Source: an uncultured Calothrix sp. (GTDB lineage Bacteria; Cyanobacteriota; Cyanobacteriia; Cyanobacteriales; Nostocaceae). From it: 15,806 nt of DNA. Positions 7,082 through 14,431 of this stretch are shown here, in pieces. The position numbers were made by a program, and so were the translations under genes. Each line of letters opens with the position of its first letter. The first letter of the stretch is position 1. The stretch covers positions 1 through 15,806 of the forward strand of contig CAKZYM010000458.1 of the NCBI GenBank assembly GCA_937884685.1, given 5' to 3'. The notes below the pieces were generated by a model. The model made no database searches, had not been told where the DNA came from, and saw only the letters and a list, made by a program, of their open reading frames with translations.

Positions 7082-7169
7082 ATTGCAAAAGATTTACTTT
7101 GAAGTGAATAGATAAAGTTTATTATCATTTGGCGAAATAATTAAGTAACTGCTGTTAATCTTGTAATTA

Positions 7170-7227
7170 GTGAAAGCTTTGTTTTGTTCAGTTCTAAATC
7201 AATAGAATGACATTTACAAAGCTTCAC
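7170..7227 (+). promoter_or_regulatory. Long inverted repeat in the leader of the small membrane protein gene
   Basis: GTGAAAGCTTTGT (7170-7182) and ACAAAGCTTCAC (7216-7227) are complementary over 12 positions with one bulged A, separated by 33 nt. The structure ends 85 bp before the chosen start at 7313. If transcribed it would form a stable stem in the 5' leader; otherwise it may be a two-part operator. No factor can be named. Confidence 0.45.
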
Positions 7228-7312
7228 AATTTATAGTTGTAACTCTTCTGGTAGAGAATTGTTAACTGTAAGTATTAATCGAGAAATATCTATTTATTAT
7301 TATTGGAAAGTT

Positions 7313-7672
7313 ATGCTGAAAAACTTCAATCGCCTTGTTAGCAATCCTATGAAACATTACAACGATGAATGGGTTGACCAATGGTGCCAAGATAATGGTT
7401 GGACAGATTTATTTATAGAGCGCTGTAACAACTTCTGGGCTTTTCCTCCAGGTGCAGTAATGCCAGAACCAATTCCAGCAAAAGTACTCAGAACAATTAA
7501 GGCTGAAAGGGGCTTGACCTGTGAAGAGCGAATTTGGTCTATTACAGCAGTAATCGCCACAATGATAGCCGCAGGTGTGACTTATTGGTTGAGATGTCCG
7601 ATACCAATGGTTGCAGCATTTGCCTTTAATGCTGTAACTGTAGCTCAGTTGGAAGTTGAAGATGTGTATTAA
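7313..7672 (+). CDS. Conserved cyanobacterial-type small membrane protein of unknown function
   Basis: 119 residues from the ATG at 7313, where GGAAAG sits just upstream. An ATG at 7349 (MKHYNDEW) would give 107 residues, and a TTG at 7259 leaves the frame open further but adds nothing convincing. The N-terminal half is soluble and rich in Trp, Asp and Cys (EWVDQWCQDNGWTDLF, 19-34; FWAFPPGAVMPEPIP, 41-55). The C-terminal part has two hydrophobic stretches, about 74-92 and 97-111, ending in the acidic tail VEDVY. The well-formed protein character, plus a terminator behind it, supports a real gene. I do not recognise a characterised family, although the Trp- and Pro-rich segment looks conserved rather than random. 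It is monocistronic, flanked by non-coding DNA on both sides. A long inverted repeat in its leader suggests regulation. Confidence 0.75.
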   Translation: MLKNFNRLVSNPMKHYNDEWVDQWCQDNGWTDLFIERCNNFWAFPPGAVMPEPIPAKVLRTIKAERGLTCEERIWSITAVIATMIAAGVTYWLRCPIPMVAAFAFNAVTVAQLEVEDVY

Positions 7673-7685
7673 AGTTGAGACTTGG

Positions 7686-7735
7686 AATATTCATGGGGAA
7701 ACTTCCCCTACGAATATTATATGTAGTATTTTTTT
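7686..7735 (+). terminator. Intrinsic terminator behind the small membrane protein gene
   Basis: AATATTC (7686-7692) pairs with GAATATT (7712-7718). Inside, GGGGA pairs with TCCCC, and a small internal loop separates the two helices. A run of seven T follows at 7729-7735, about ten bases after the stem, which is further than ideal. It lies 13 bp after the stop codon, which fits termination of this gene. Confidence 0.6.
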
Positions 7736-7872
7736 ATAATTAACTGAATCTTTAGGCGGTGTCACGTTATTGTCACACTACTCAAATTAAATTTATATAC
7801 AAGGCTGAAAAACACTAAGTAGAACGGCTGATTGAAAAATCAATTTAGTACTTAACGCGGTTAGATTTCCCC

Positions 7873-7898
7873 AACCCCCTTTTCCCAGGGGGTTTTCT
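7873..7898. repeat. Intergenic C/G-run palindrome, possible terminator
   Basis: AACCCCC (7873-7879) pairs with GGGGGTT (7888-7894) around an 8-nt loop, followed on the plus strand by TTCTCT. C-run/G-run palindromes of this style are scattered between cyanobacterial genes (recalled). It could act as a second terminator for the gene ending at 7672. Confidence 0.55.
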
Positions 7899-8321
7899 CT
7901 ATTCTGAGGAATAGGAAATACTGACATACTAAATTTTGATTTTAATATTAGCCTTTTCCATTTGATATCTGACAATATTCTCATGAAGCTGAAGCAAAAC
8001 CGATTTCTAGCCGTGAAAGCAGCAAATAACCACATACTTTGCGTAAATGTCTTGTTTTAAAATCCCAACAAACTGGTCTTATGACATTGGTATAGCAATT
8101 CAGTTTAATTGACACCGACGGGTTGTATTTCAGCCAGGATGATTGGAACTCGTACTATTAGATACTAGGCTAAAAATTGGTGTTTGAGATGGAACATATT
8201 AAATAATACAACAATATGAAGCTGTGTTATTTAGATGAATCTCTGAGTTAAAAAAACAAATATGTTTCTTATAATCTAATAAATTTGCGTCAATATACTT
8301 AAATATTTATATAGATTAACT

Positions 8322-8351
8322 TTGAGATTTTGAGGTGGGTAAAGCTATAAA
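8322..8351 (+). promoter_or_regulatory. Candidate promoter of the exopolysaccharide operon
   Basis: TTGAGA (8322-8327), 18 bp, TATAAA (8346-8351), which would leave a leader of about 170 nt before the ATG at 8527. A second candidate is TTGCGT (8285-8290), 17 bp, TATATA (8308-8313). The DNA is very AT-rich, so chance matches are likely and neither is certain. Confidence 0.38.
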
Positions 8352-8526
8352 TCCAGTTTTACGTAGTTTTTCGGTAGAGTACGACCAATAAATGAAGTTA
8401 AGCTTTTGTATAAACGATATCTCTTAAAATTTGGATATAACTAATGTTTAATGGAGATGTCGTAAATAAATTATGCTTTCAAACTAATTGATAATTAACT
8501 TAATTTTATTTCTTATTTAGCTCATT

Positions 8527-10716
8527 ATGGAATCTAGAGAATCAGTAGATTTAGATTTACAAAAGTTTTGGTATATTATCAAACGACGTTGGCTTCCCGC
8601 TGCATTTATATTAACTATTTCAGTTGGAGCAGCAGCGATATTGGGTTCTGTTAAAAAACCTGTTTTTGAAGCTCAAGGTAAGCTTTTGATTAAGAAAATA
8701 AACCAGACTTCTGCTTTAACAGGGCTAGGAGGAGAGATTGGACAGCTAGAAGGTTTAGATATAAAAAGTAGTCCAATAAACACAGAAATCGAAGTAATTA
8801 GTTCCAAACCTTTGTTATTAAAAACAATTAAAACTTTAAATCTCAAAGATGATGATGGGGTACCTCTAAAACCAAAAGACTTGGCAAAATCTATTGAGCT
8901 TAGAGCGGTTCCAGCAACTGATGTTTTAGAAATTTCTTATGAAGCTAAGAGTCTGAAAGAAGCAGAAGCAGTTGTGAATGAATTAATGAAACTGTATATG
9001 GAAAATAATATACAGACTAATAGAGCTGCTGCTGTTGCTGCTGGTGATTTTATCGCCAAACAGTTACCCGAAACACAAGATATCGTTAATCAAGCAGAAA
9101 AAGCTTTACGTAGTTTCCAGCAAAAGTACAACGTGATTTCTTTGGAAGAAGAATCTAGAAGTGCTGTAGCAATTCGCAAAGATTTAGAGACTAACATAAC
9201 TGAAACAAAGATAAAATTAGCAGAGGTAACCGCTCGTTCCGAAAGTCTTCAGCAAAAAGTTGGGATGAATTTTCAAGAAGCTATTGATACTGATTCTTTG
9301 AAAAGTTCTACTGGAGTACAGCAGGTTTTAAGCAATTTGCAAAAAGTAGAAAATGATTTAGCATTAGCTCAAACGAGATTTTATCCAACACATCCGACAG
9401 TACAAAGTTTAATCAGTCAAAGAAATGCTCTGCAAAGTTTATTAAATAGTAGGGTTGCAGAAGTTAGTAATAATATAAATATAAATAGCAAGAATTTACA
9501 AATAGGTGAAGTAACCCAAAAATTAACAGAGGATTTAACGAAATCTGAAGTAGAAACTGTTGCTCTGAAAAATAAACTAGAATCTTTATTAGAAGCATTA
9601 GCAGTTCATCAAAAAAGAATTAATATCCTACCTCAGTTAAAACAAGAAGAAAAAAAATATCAGCGACAATTAGAAACCGCTCGAACAACTCATGAAAGTC
9701 TTTTAAAAAAGTTACAAGAAGTAAGAGTTACGGAAAACCAGAATATTGGTAATGCTCGGATAATTGAACCTGCTTTTGTTACCAGAAAGTCTACTAAATC
9801 TACCAAAATTATGTTTGTAATTTTAGGAGGTGCTTTCGGAACTATTCTTGCTACAGCAATGGTTGTATTGCTTGAATTACAAGATAGGTCGATTAAAACT
9901 CTTAAGGAAATTAGAAAGCTATTTGACTATACGCTGCTCAGTACTATACCTTCTTTAAAAAAGAAATCTTACCTCAACCTTAAGGATACTGATACCAACA
10001 GCTTACCGGAGATACCTGTAAGGGATAATCCCGATTTACCAATTGCAGATGCATATCGAATGCTTCAAGCTAATTTGAAGTTTATTAGTTCTGATAAATC
10101 ATTACAGGTAATTGTAGTTACGAGTTCCGTTCCTAAAGAAGGTAAATCTACCGTATCGGCTAATTTAGCAGCAGCAATGGCTCAATTAGGTAAAAGAGTA
10201 TTGCTTGTAGATGCAGATATGCAGAATCCCATACAGCATCATTTATGGGGTGTAAATAATGCTAAGGGATTAAGCGATATTATTGTCGGTCAAGTTGAAT
10301 TTGAAACAGTGGTAAGTGCGGGAATGCTCAGCTTAGATGTCTTGAGCGCAGGAGCAATCACTCCCAATCCTCTATTCTTGTTAGATTCTCGCAAGATGGA
10401 AACTCTGATTGAAGATTTTAAAAATACTTATGATTTTGTGATTATCGATGCACCATCTTTAATGATGAGAGCGGATGCTTTAGCTTTAGGAAAAATGGCT
10501 GATGGTGTCTTATTAGTAGCACGAGCAGGGGTTCTGACTTCTGGTGATGCTAATGCTGCTAAAGAAGCTCTAGCACGTTCTGCACAAAATGTTTTAGGTG
10601 TAGTAGTAAATGGTCTAATTCCAGAAAATGAATCTGACAGTCATTTCTATTACGGTAAAGATGATTCAAATAAAGAAAATTCGTATCAAGAAGCTATTAA
10701 GTCAAAATCATTTTAA
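8527..10716 (+). CDS. Wzc-like polysaccharide co-polymerase with BY-kinase ATPase domain
   Basis: 729 residues, the normal length for a fused Wzz plus BY-kinase protein. Residues 8-100 form the Wzz N-terminus with membrane helix about 22-40. Residues 180-400 are a long periplasmic coiled-coil region, and the second helix is about 428-449. The cytoplasmic CpsD/Wzc ATPase follows with Walker A SSVPKEGKST (533-542), Walker A' LLVDADMQNP (559-568) and Walker B FVIIDAP (637-643). Proteins of this type set chain length and couple polymerisation to export by cycling between phosphorylated and free rings. The C-terminal tail has only three tyrosines (708, 709, 720), fewer than many BY-kinases. The Arg usual in DADMR.P is Gln here. 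It is first in a five-gene operon. The ATG has no clear Shine-Dalgarno sequence. Kinase activity is inferred, not shown. Confidence 0.92.
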   Translation: MESRESVDLDLQKFWYIIKRRWLPAAFILTISVGAAAILGSVKKPVFEAQGKLLIKKINQTSALTGLGGEIGQLEGLDIKSSPINTEIEVISSKPLLLKTIKTLNLKDDDGVPLKPKDLAKSIELRAVPATDVLEISYEAKSLKEAEAVVNELMKLYMENNIQTNRAAAVAAGDFIAKQLPETQDIVNQAEKALRSFQQKYNVISLEEESRSAVAIRKDLETNITETKIKLAEVTARSESLQQKVGMNFQEAIDTDSLKSSTGVQQVLSNLQKVENDLALAQTRFYPTHPTVQSLISQRNALQSLLNSRVAEVSNNININSKNLQIGEVTQKLTEDLTKSEVETVALKNKLESLLEALAVHQKRINILPQLKQEEKKYQRQLETARTTHESLLKKLQEVRVTENQNIGNARIIEPAFVTRKSTKSTKIMFVILGGAFGTILATAMVVLLELQDRSIKTLKEIRKLFDYTLLSTIPSLKKKSYLNLKDTDTNSLPEIPVRDNPDLPIADAYRMLQANLKFISSDKSLQVIVVTSSVPKEGKSTVSANLAAAMAQLGKRVLLVDADMQNPIQHHLWGVNNAKGLSDIIVGQVEFETVVSAGMLSLDVLSAGAITPNPLFLLDSRKMETLIEDFKNTYDFVIIDAPSLMMRADALALGKMADGVLLVARAGVLTSGDANAAKEALARSAQNVLGVVVNGLIPENESDSHFYYGKDDSNKENSYQEAIKSKSF

Positions 10717-10769
10717 ATAACTGTTTTAATATCTACTTTTATATAAGTTTATTAGGGTGCAATTTATTT

Positions 10770-12209
10770 ATGGAAGGATTACGCAAGCTCTTAGGAAATT
10801 CTTTTTCCTTACTCTTAAATCGCTTAACTCAGAGTATTACAACTTTCATACTAGTTGCATCAATTGCTCGTATCATGGGGGCTTATCAACTAGGGCAGTA
10901 TATGCTTGCTTTTAGTTATTATTATGTATTTATGACCTTAGCTTCCCAGGGATTTAAAACATTATTCACGCGGGAAATATCGCGTAATCCCACTGAGGTT
11001 AATGCTTATTTAATCAGCGGCACTTTTCTACAGCTTTTATTTAGTATTGTTGGTTATGCAGTGCTAACAATTACAGTGTATTTTCTTCCTTATAATCAAG
11101 ATACTTCTACTGTTTGTTACGTTTTAGGCTTAGCAGTAATACCATTTTCGCTTTCTAACGTTACAGAAGCTATCTTTCAAGCGGAAGAGAAAATGCATCT
11201 AATTGCTGTCAGTACTGTACCTATTTATATTGTACGGCTATTGTTAATGGTTTGGGCGATGAATCTGAACCAAAATATTAGTGTTGTTGCAGCAATTATG
11301 GTGGGTTCGGAATGCTTGATATTTTTGATTGAATGGTGTTTGGTGTCGCAATTTATTAAATATAAATGGCATTTGGACTGGAAGTTTATGTGGCAAACTA
11401 CTAAAGCTTCTGGTTCATTTATAGTTATTGAAGGTATATCTGTTTTAGGTTATAGACTCCAAGTTTTTATTCTTTCTTTATTTGGTGGTGAATTAGTTGT
11501 AGGACTTTATGGTGCTGTTGCACAATTAATGCAGCCTTTTCAGATTATTTCTCATAGTCTTGTTCTAGCTGTGTTTCCAAAAATGACTAAAGCCATCGAT
11601 TCTGGAAAAGACAGTCAGCGACAAATTTCACAAATAACTATAGAAATATTATTGGTTGTAGCTTTACCTTTAATTATAGGACTTGGATTTGTAGGAAAAG
11701 ATTTACTGGTCTTGCTCTACCACGACCCGAGTTTTGCGGAAGCACAATTAGCTCTGAATATATTTAGTCTCGGTCTGATTGCTTCATCGTTTGTCAGACC
11801 GCTGAGTTACTTATTAGTAGCTAACGGATTTGAAAAGGTTAATCTTTGGCAAGTTTTTATTACAACGATATTAGATGTTTTCTTAAGTATTATATTGGTT
11901 TCTCAATATAAGTTAAATGGTGCAGCATCTACAGTTATATTTACCGATTTTGTTTCTCTATTTATTTATATATTTGAGGTTCATAGAAGATTATTTAAAC
12001 TGGAATACTGGTCTGTTATAAGTCGTCCGTTGATTGTCAGCATTTTGATGACGGGTGTTTTATTAATCCTCCAGCAATTTAACCTAAATATTATTTTAGT
12101 CTTACTGATTTCAACTATAAGTTATTTCTTATTTGTTGCCAGCTTAGGGATATACACTGTTTACACTTCTAATGAAGAGTGGGCAAAATTATTATTGAAA
12201 CGAAAATAA
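10770..12209 (+). CDS. Wzx-like lipid-linked oligosaccharide flippase
   Basis: 479 residues and almost entirely hydrophobic, with about 12-14 membrane helices by eye, the layout of the polysaccharide-transporter branch of the MOP flippase superfamily. The opening (LGNSFSLLLNRLTQSITTF, then ARIMGAYQLGQYMLAFSYY) has the usual GAYQLG-type first loop of this family. The middle GSFIVIEGISVLGYRLQVFIL and GLYGAVAQLMQPFQ are typical of the second half. It would turn the undecaprenyl-linked repeat unit from the inner to the outer face of the cytoplasmic membrane. It lies 53 bp after the Wzc-like gene and 42 bp before the GT2 gene, so co-transcription is very likely. Substrate specificity cannot be read from sequence. 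Confidence 0.9.
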   Translation: MEGLRKLLGNSFSLLLNRLTQSITTFILVASIARIMGAYQLGQYMLAFSYYYVFMTLASQGFKTLFTREISRNPTEVNAYLISGTFLQLLFSIVGYAVLTITVYFLPYNQDTSTVCYVLGLAVIPFSLSNVTEAIFQAEEKMHLIAVSTVPIYIVRLLLMVWAMNLNQNISVVAAIMVGSECLIFLIEWCLVSQFIKYKWHLDWKFMWQTTKASGSFIVIEGISVLGYRLQVFILSLFGGELVVGLYGAVAQLMQPFQIISHSLVLAVFPKMTKAIDSGKDSQRQISQITIEILLVVALPLIIGLGFVGKDLLVLLYHDPSFAEAQLALNIFSLGLIASSFVRPLSYLLVANGFEKVNLWQVFITTILDVFLSIILVSQYKLNGAASTVIFTDFVSLFIYIFEVHRRLFKLEYWSVISRPLIVSILMTGVLLILQQFNLNIILVLLISTISYFLFVASLGIYTVYTSNEEWAKLLLKRK

Positions 12210-12251
12210 AATGAATCTTCAAGCCTTGGATTCTATTTACAGGGTACAGCT

Positions 12252-13229
12252 ATGAATCCAGAAGTATCTATAATTATTCTTGCTTATAATACGGAAGAAT
12301 ATATTACAAAATCGATAAAATCCGCTTTAGAACAAACTGAAAAAAATATCGAATTAATTATAGTCGATGACGGTTCTAAGGATAAAACCTTAGATATAAT
12401 AAAAAGTTTTTCCGATAAGCGTATTAAAGTCTTAGTTAATAAACAAAATCAAGGACAAAATTTTTCTACTAATTTAGCAATACATGAATCTCAAGGTAAT
12501 TGGATAACCCGACTTGATTCAGATGACTGGTATGCAGTTGATAGGTTAGAAAAACTCTTAAACATTGCCAATTCCCAGAATATAGACATGATTGCTGATG
12601 ATATATATTTTATTCAAGATGGACAAGACACTCCTTGGAGTACATTATTAACTCAAAGTAGATGCAAGATTAAGAACAATATTAAAATTTCTCCGATATC
12701 TTTCGTGGAAAAAGATATACCTGGAGTATGGAGTTTACCTCTAGGTTTGACCAAACCATTGATTAAAAGAGATTTTATAATTAAGCACAATATTCAAAAC
12801 CAACAAGAGATTTTAATTGGTGGAGACTTTTGGCTATATTTAACTTGCTTAGCTCATGGAGCAAACTTTTTATTAGTTCCAGAACCATTTTATTATTATC
12901 GTTCTCGGCATGGTTCTTTAGTTACTCAGAGTAAAATAAAAAGAATTGAAGCATATTGTGAAGCGACTAAATATTATTTGAATCAAGACTATATTAAAAA
13001 TAATCAAAGATTGTTGATTGCTTTACAGAAGCGTCTAGCTTTAATAGAAAAAACAAGACCATATTTTCAAGTTGTAGATTCTTTTAAACAAGCTGATTAT
13101 TTAAGTGCTTTAATGCAAATGAGGAAAAATCCTTACTTTTTTTGTCATTTATCTACGCAGCTACCAAGAATTATACGTCGCAGATTGTCTTTATATTTCA
13201 ATAAAATCGCCATCAAAAATTCTAGTTAG
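12252..13229 (+). CDS. GT2 family glycosyltransferase
   Basis: 325 residues. A GT-A fold opens with PEVSIIILAYNTEEYI (3-18). The nucleotide-binding IIVDDGS follows at 36-42, and the metal-binding DxD motif is in RLDSDDW (87-93). This is the standard processive/non-processive GT2 start, and there is no membrane helix. It probably adds a sugar from a nucleotide donor to the lipid-linked repeat unit on the cytoplasmic side. AGGG stands eight bases before the ATG, one of the better ribosome-binding sites in the operon. The C-terminal third is rich in Lys, Arg, Asn and Ile. Some stretches fall near one-fifth G+C (for example 12961-13020), visibly lower than the GT4 gene downstream, which may point to separate acquisition. 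Donor and acceptor are unknown. Confidence 0.93.
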   Translation: MNPEVSIIILAYNTEEYITKSIKSALEQTEKNIELIIVDDGSKDKTLDIIKSFSDKRIKVLVNKQNQGQNFSTNLAIHESQGNWITRLDSDDWYAVDRLEKLLNIANSQNIDMIADDIYFIQDGQDTPWSTLLTQSRCKIKNNIKISPISFVEKDIPGVWSLPLGLTKPLIKRDFIIKHNIQNQQEILIGGDFWLYLTCLAHGANFLLVPEPFYYYRSRHGSLVTQSKIKRIEAYCEATKYYLNQDYIKNNQRLLIALQKRLALIEKTRPYFQVVDSFKQADYLSALMQMRKNPYFFCHLSTQLPRIIRRRLSLYFNKIAIKNSS

Positions 13230-13316
13230 CTATAACTATTACTTCAAGGTTACTGTTCTATATCAGTAAAATTTTAATCCTAATTTCATATCTAATTTAA
13301 ACATAGAGATAAAAAA

Positions 13317-14426
13317 ATGAAAGTTGCTTTATTACATTTTTGCTTTTATGAATATACTGTTCAGCTAGCCAATGGTTTAGCCGCAGCAAACGTCGATTTA
13401 ACACTAATTCATCCTCAATACCTATCAGATGATGTACAAGCTTTATTAGACCCTAGAATCAAAGTAATTACTTTTAATAAATATCGGATTCGCGACCCGC
13501 GTAATTTATCCGCAATGGGTGAATTAATGAGGATTATCCGTAAAGTACAGCCTGATGTGTTGCACGTTCAAGAAACAAACGACCCTTGGTACGATTTAAC
13601 TTTATTATTCAATAAAATGCCTGCTTTAGTAACAACTATTCACGATGTATTCCGTCATCCTGGAGACAAAGATAATGTTTTCGGTTCGGAATATACTCGC
13701 AGAATTGCATTTTGGCGATCGCAACAGATAATAGTTCATGCTAATTTTCTCAAAGGTGCTTTGGTTGAGGAATTTGAAGTTCCTCAACAAAGGGTATGTG
13801 TTCTTCCTCATGGAGAATTAGGAAGTCTATATCAAAGATTAGCTAAAGAAGATAAAAGTATAGAAAAAGAACCATTTACTTTACTATTTTATGGACGTAT
13901 TTGGCCTTATAAAGGTTTAAAGTATTTGGTTGAAGCAATGCCATCAATCATAGAACAAATTCCTCAAGTCAAATTAATTATTGCTGGAGAAGGAGAAAAT
14001 TTACAACAATATTTTCCCAATGGATTTGACGATAAGCATTACGAAATGCTCGGTCACTATATCAAATCAGAAGATGTTGTAGGTCTTTTCAAACGCAGTT
14101 CGGCAGTAATTTTGCCTTATATAGAAGCATCTCAAAGCGGTGTTGCACCTTTAGCTTATGCATTAGGTACTCCCGTTATTGCTTCTGAAATCGGTGGTTT
14201 AGCTGAAATGATTTATTCTGAGCAAGATGGGTTATTAGTTCCACCTAGAGATGTTAATGCTTTAGCTAATGGGATTATTCGTTTATTGAGTGATAGCGAA
14301 TTACAAAATAACTTAAGAAGTGCAGCCTTATATCGCTGTCAAGATGATTTGAACTGGTTAAATATTGCGACTCAAACAATTGAAATTTATCGCAAAGCAA
14401 TTTATCTCAAAAATAGTTATCGCTAA
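13317..14426 (+). CDS. GT4 family glycosyltransferase
   Basis: 369 residues with a GT-B fold. The N-terminal acceptor domain begins MKVALLHFCFYEYTVQLANGL's characteristic first strand and carries LHVQE (82-86) and TIHD (107-110). The C-terminal donor domain has FYGRIWPYKG (191-200), with the Arg and Lys that hold the nucleotide diphosphate, then LIIAGEGE (220-227) and LPYIEASQSGVAPLAYALGTPVI (266-288). E270 is the first Glu of the EX7E motif, but the second Glu position is Pro278, a variant seen in some GT4 subgroups. It lies 87 bp after the GT2 gene and 5 bp before the polymerase gene. It likely transfers a sugar to the growing repeat unit at the cytoplasmic membrane. A HIP1 site lies inside. 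The specific sugar cannot be inferred. Confidence 0.94.
   Translation: MKVALLHFCFYEYTVQLANGLAAANVDLTLIHPQYLSDDVQALLDPRIKVITFNKYRIRDPRNLSAMGELMRIIRKVQPDVLHVQETNDPWYDLTLLFNKMPALVTTIHDVFRHPGDKDNVFGSEYTRRIAFWRSQQIIVHANFLKGALVEEFEVPQQRVCVLPHGELGSLYQRLAKEDKSIEKEPFTLLFYGRIWPYKGLKYLVEAMPSIIEQIPQVKLIIAGEGENLQQYFPNGFDDKHYEMLGHYIKSEDVVGLFKRSSAVILPYIEASQSGVAPLAYALGTPVIASEIGGLAEMIYSEQDGLLVPPRDVNALANGIIRLLSDSELQNNLRSAALYRCQDDLNWLNIATQTIEIYRKAIYLKNSYR
13715..13722. repeat. HIP1 octameric palindrome
   Basis: GCGATCGC inside the GT4 gene. With the copy in the M16 gene it supports a cyanobacterial source. Confidence 0.9.
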
Positions 14427-14431
14427 GATTA

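Larger units (their letters stand above)
6783..7312. other. AT-rich intergenic region with several inverted repeats
   Basis: No coding frame of substance. It holds an AT palindrome at 6922-6939 (TATATAAA-CA-TTTATATA), the hairpin at 7055-7081 and the leader inverted repeat at 7170-7227. A promoter for the gene at 7313 must lie here. TTGTTT-18 bp-TAGAAT around 7181-7210 is only a weak candidate. Confidence 0.5.
7736..8526. other. Long intergenic region ahead of the polysaccharide operon
   Basis: No credible gene in about 790 bp. A minus-strand frame at 7793-8035 has no coding character, and part of it reads through a G/C-run palindrome (7873-7894). TGTCAC is repeated at 7760-7765 and 7771-7776, and GGTGTCA recurs inverted at 8116-8110. 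The right part holds candidate promoters for the operon starting at 8527. Confidence 0.55.

Noticed and set aside
7793..8035. Minus-strand frame of 80 codons
   Set aside because: It has no domain or coding character. Part of it (NPLGKGGWGNL) is the translation of an intergenic palindrome, and nothing around it supports expression.
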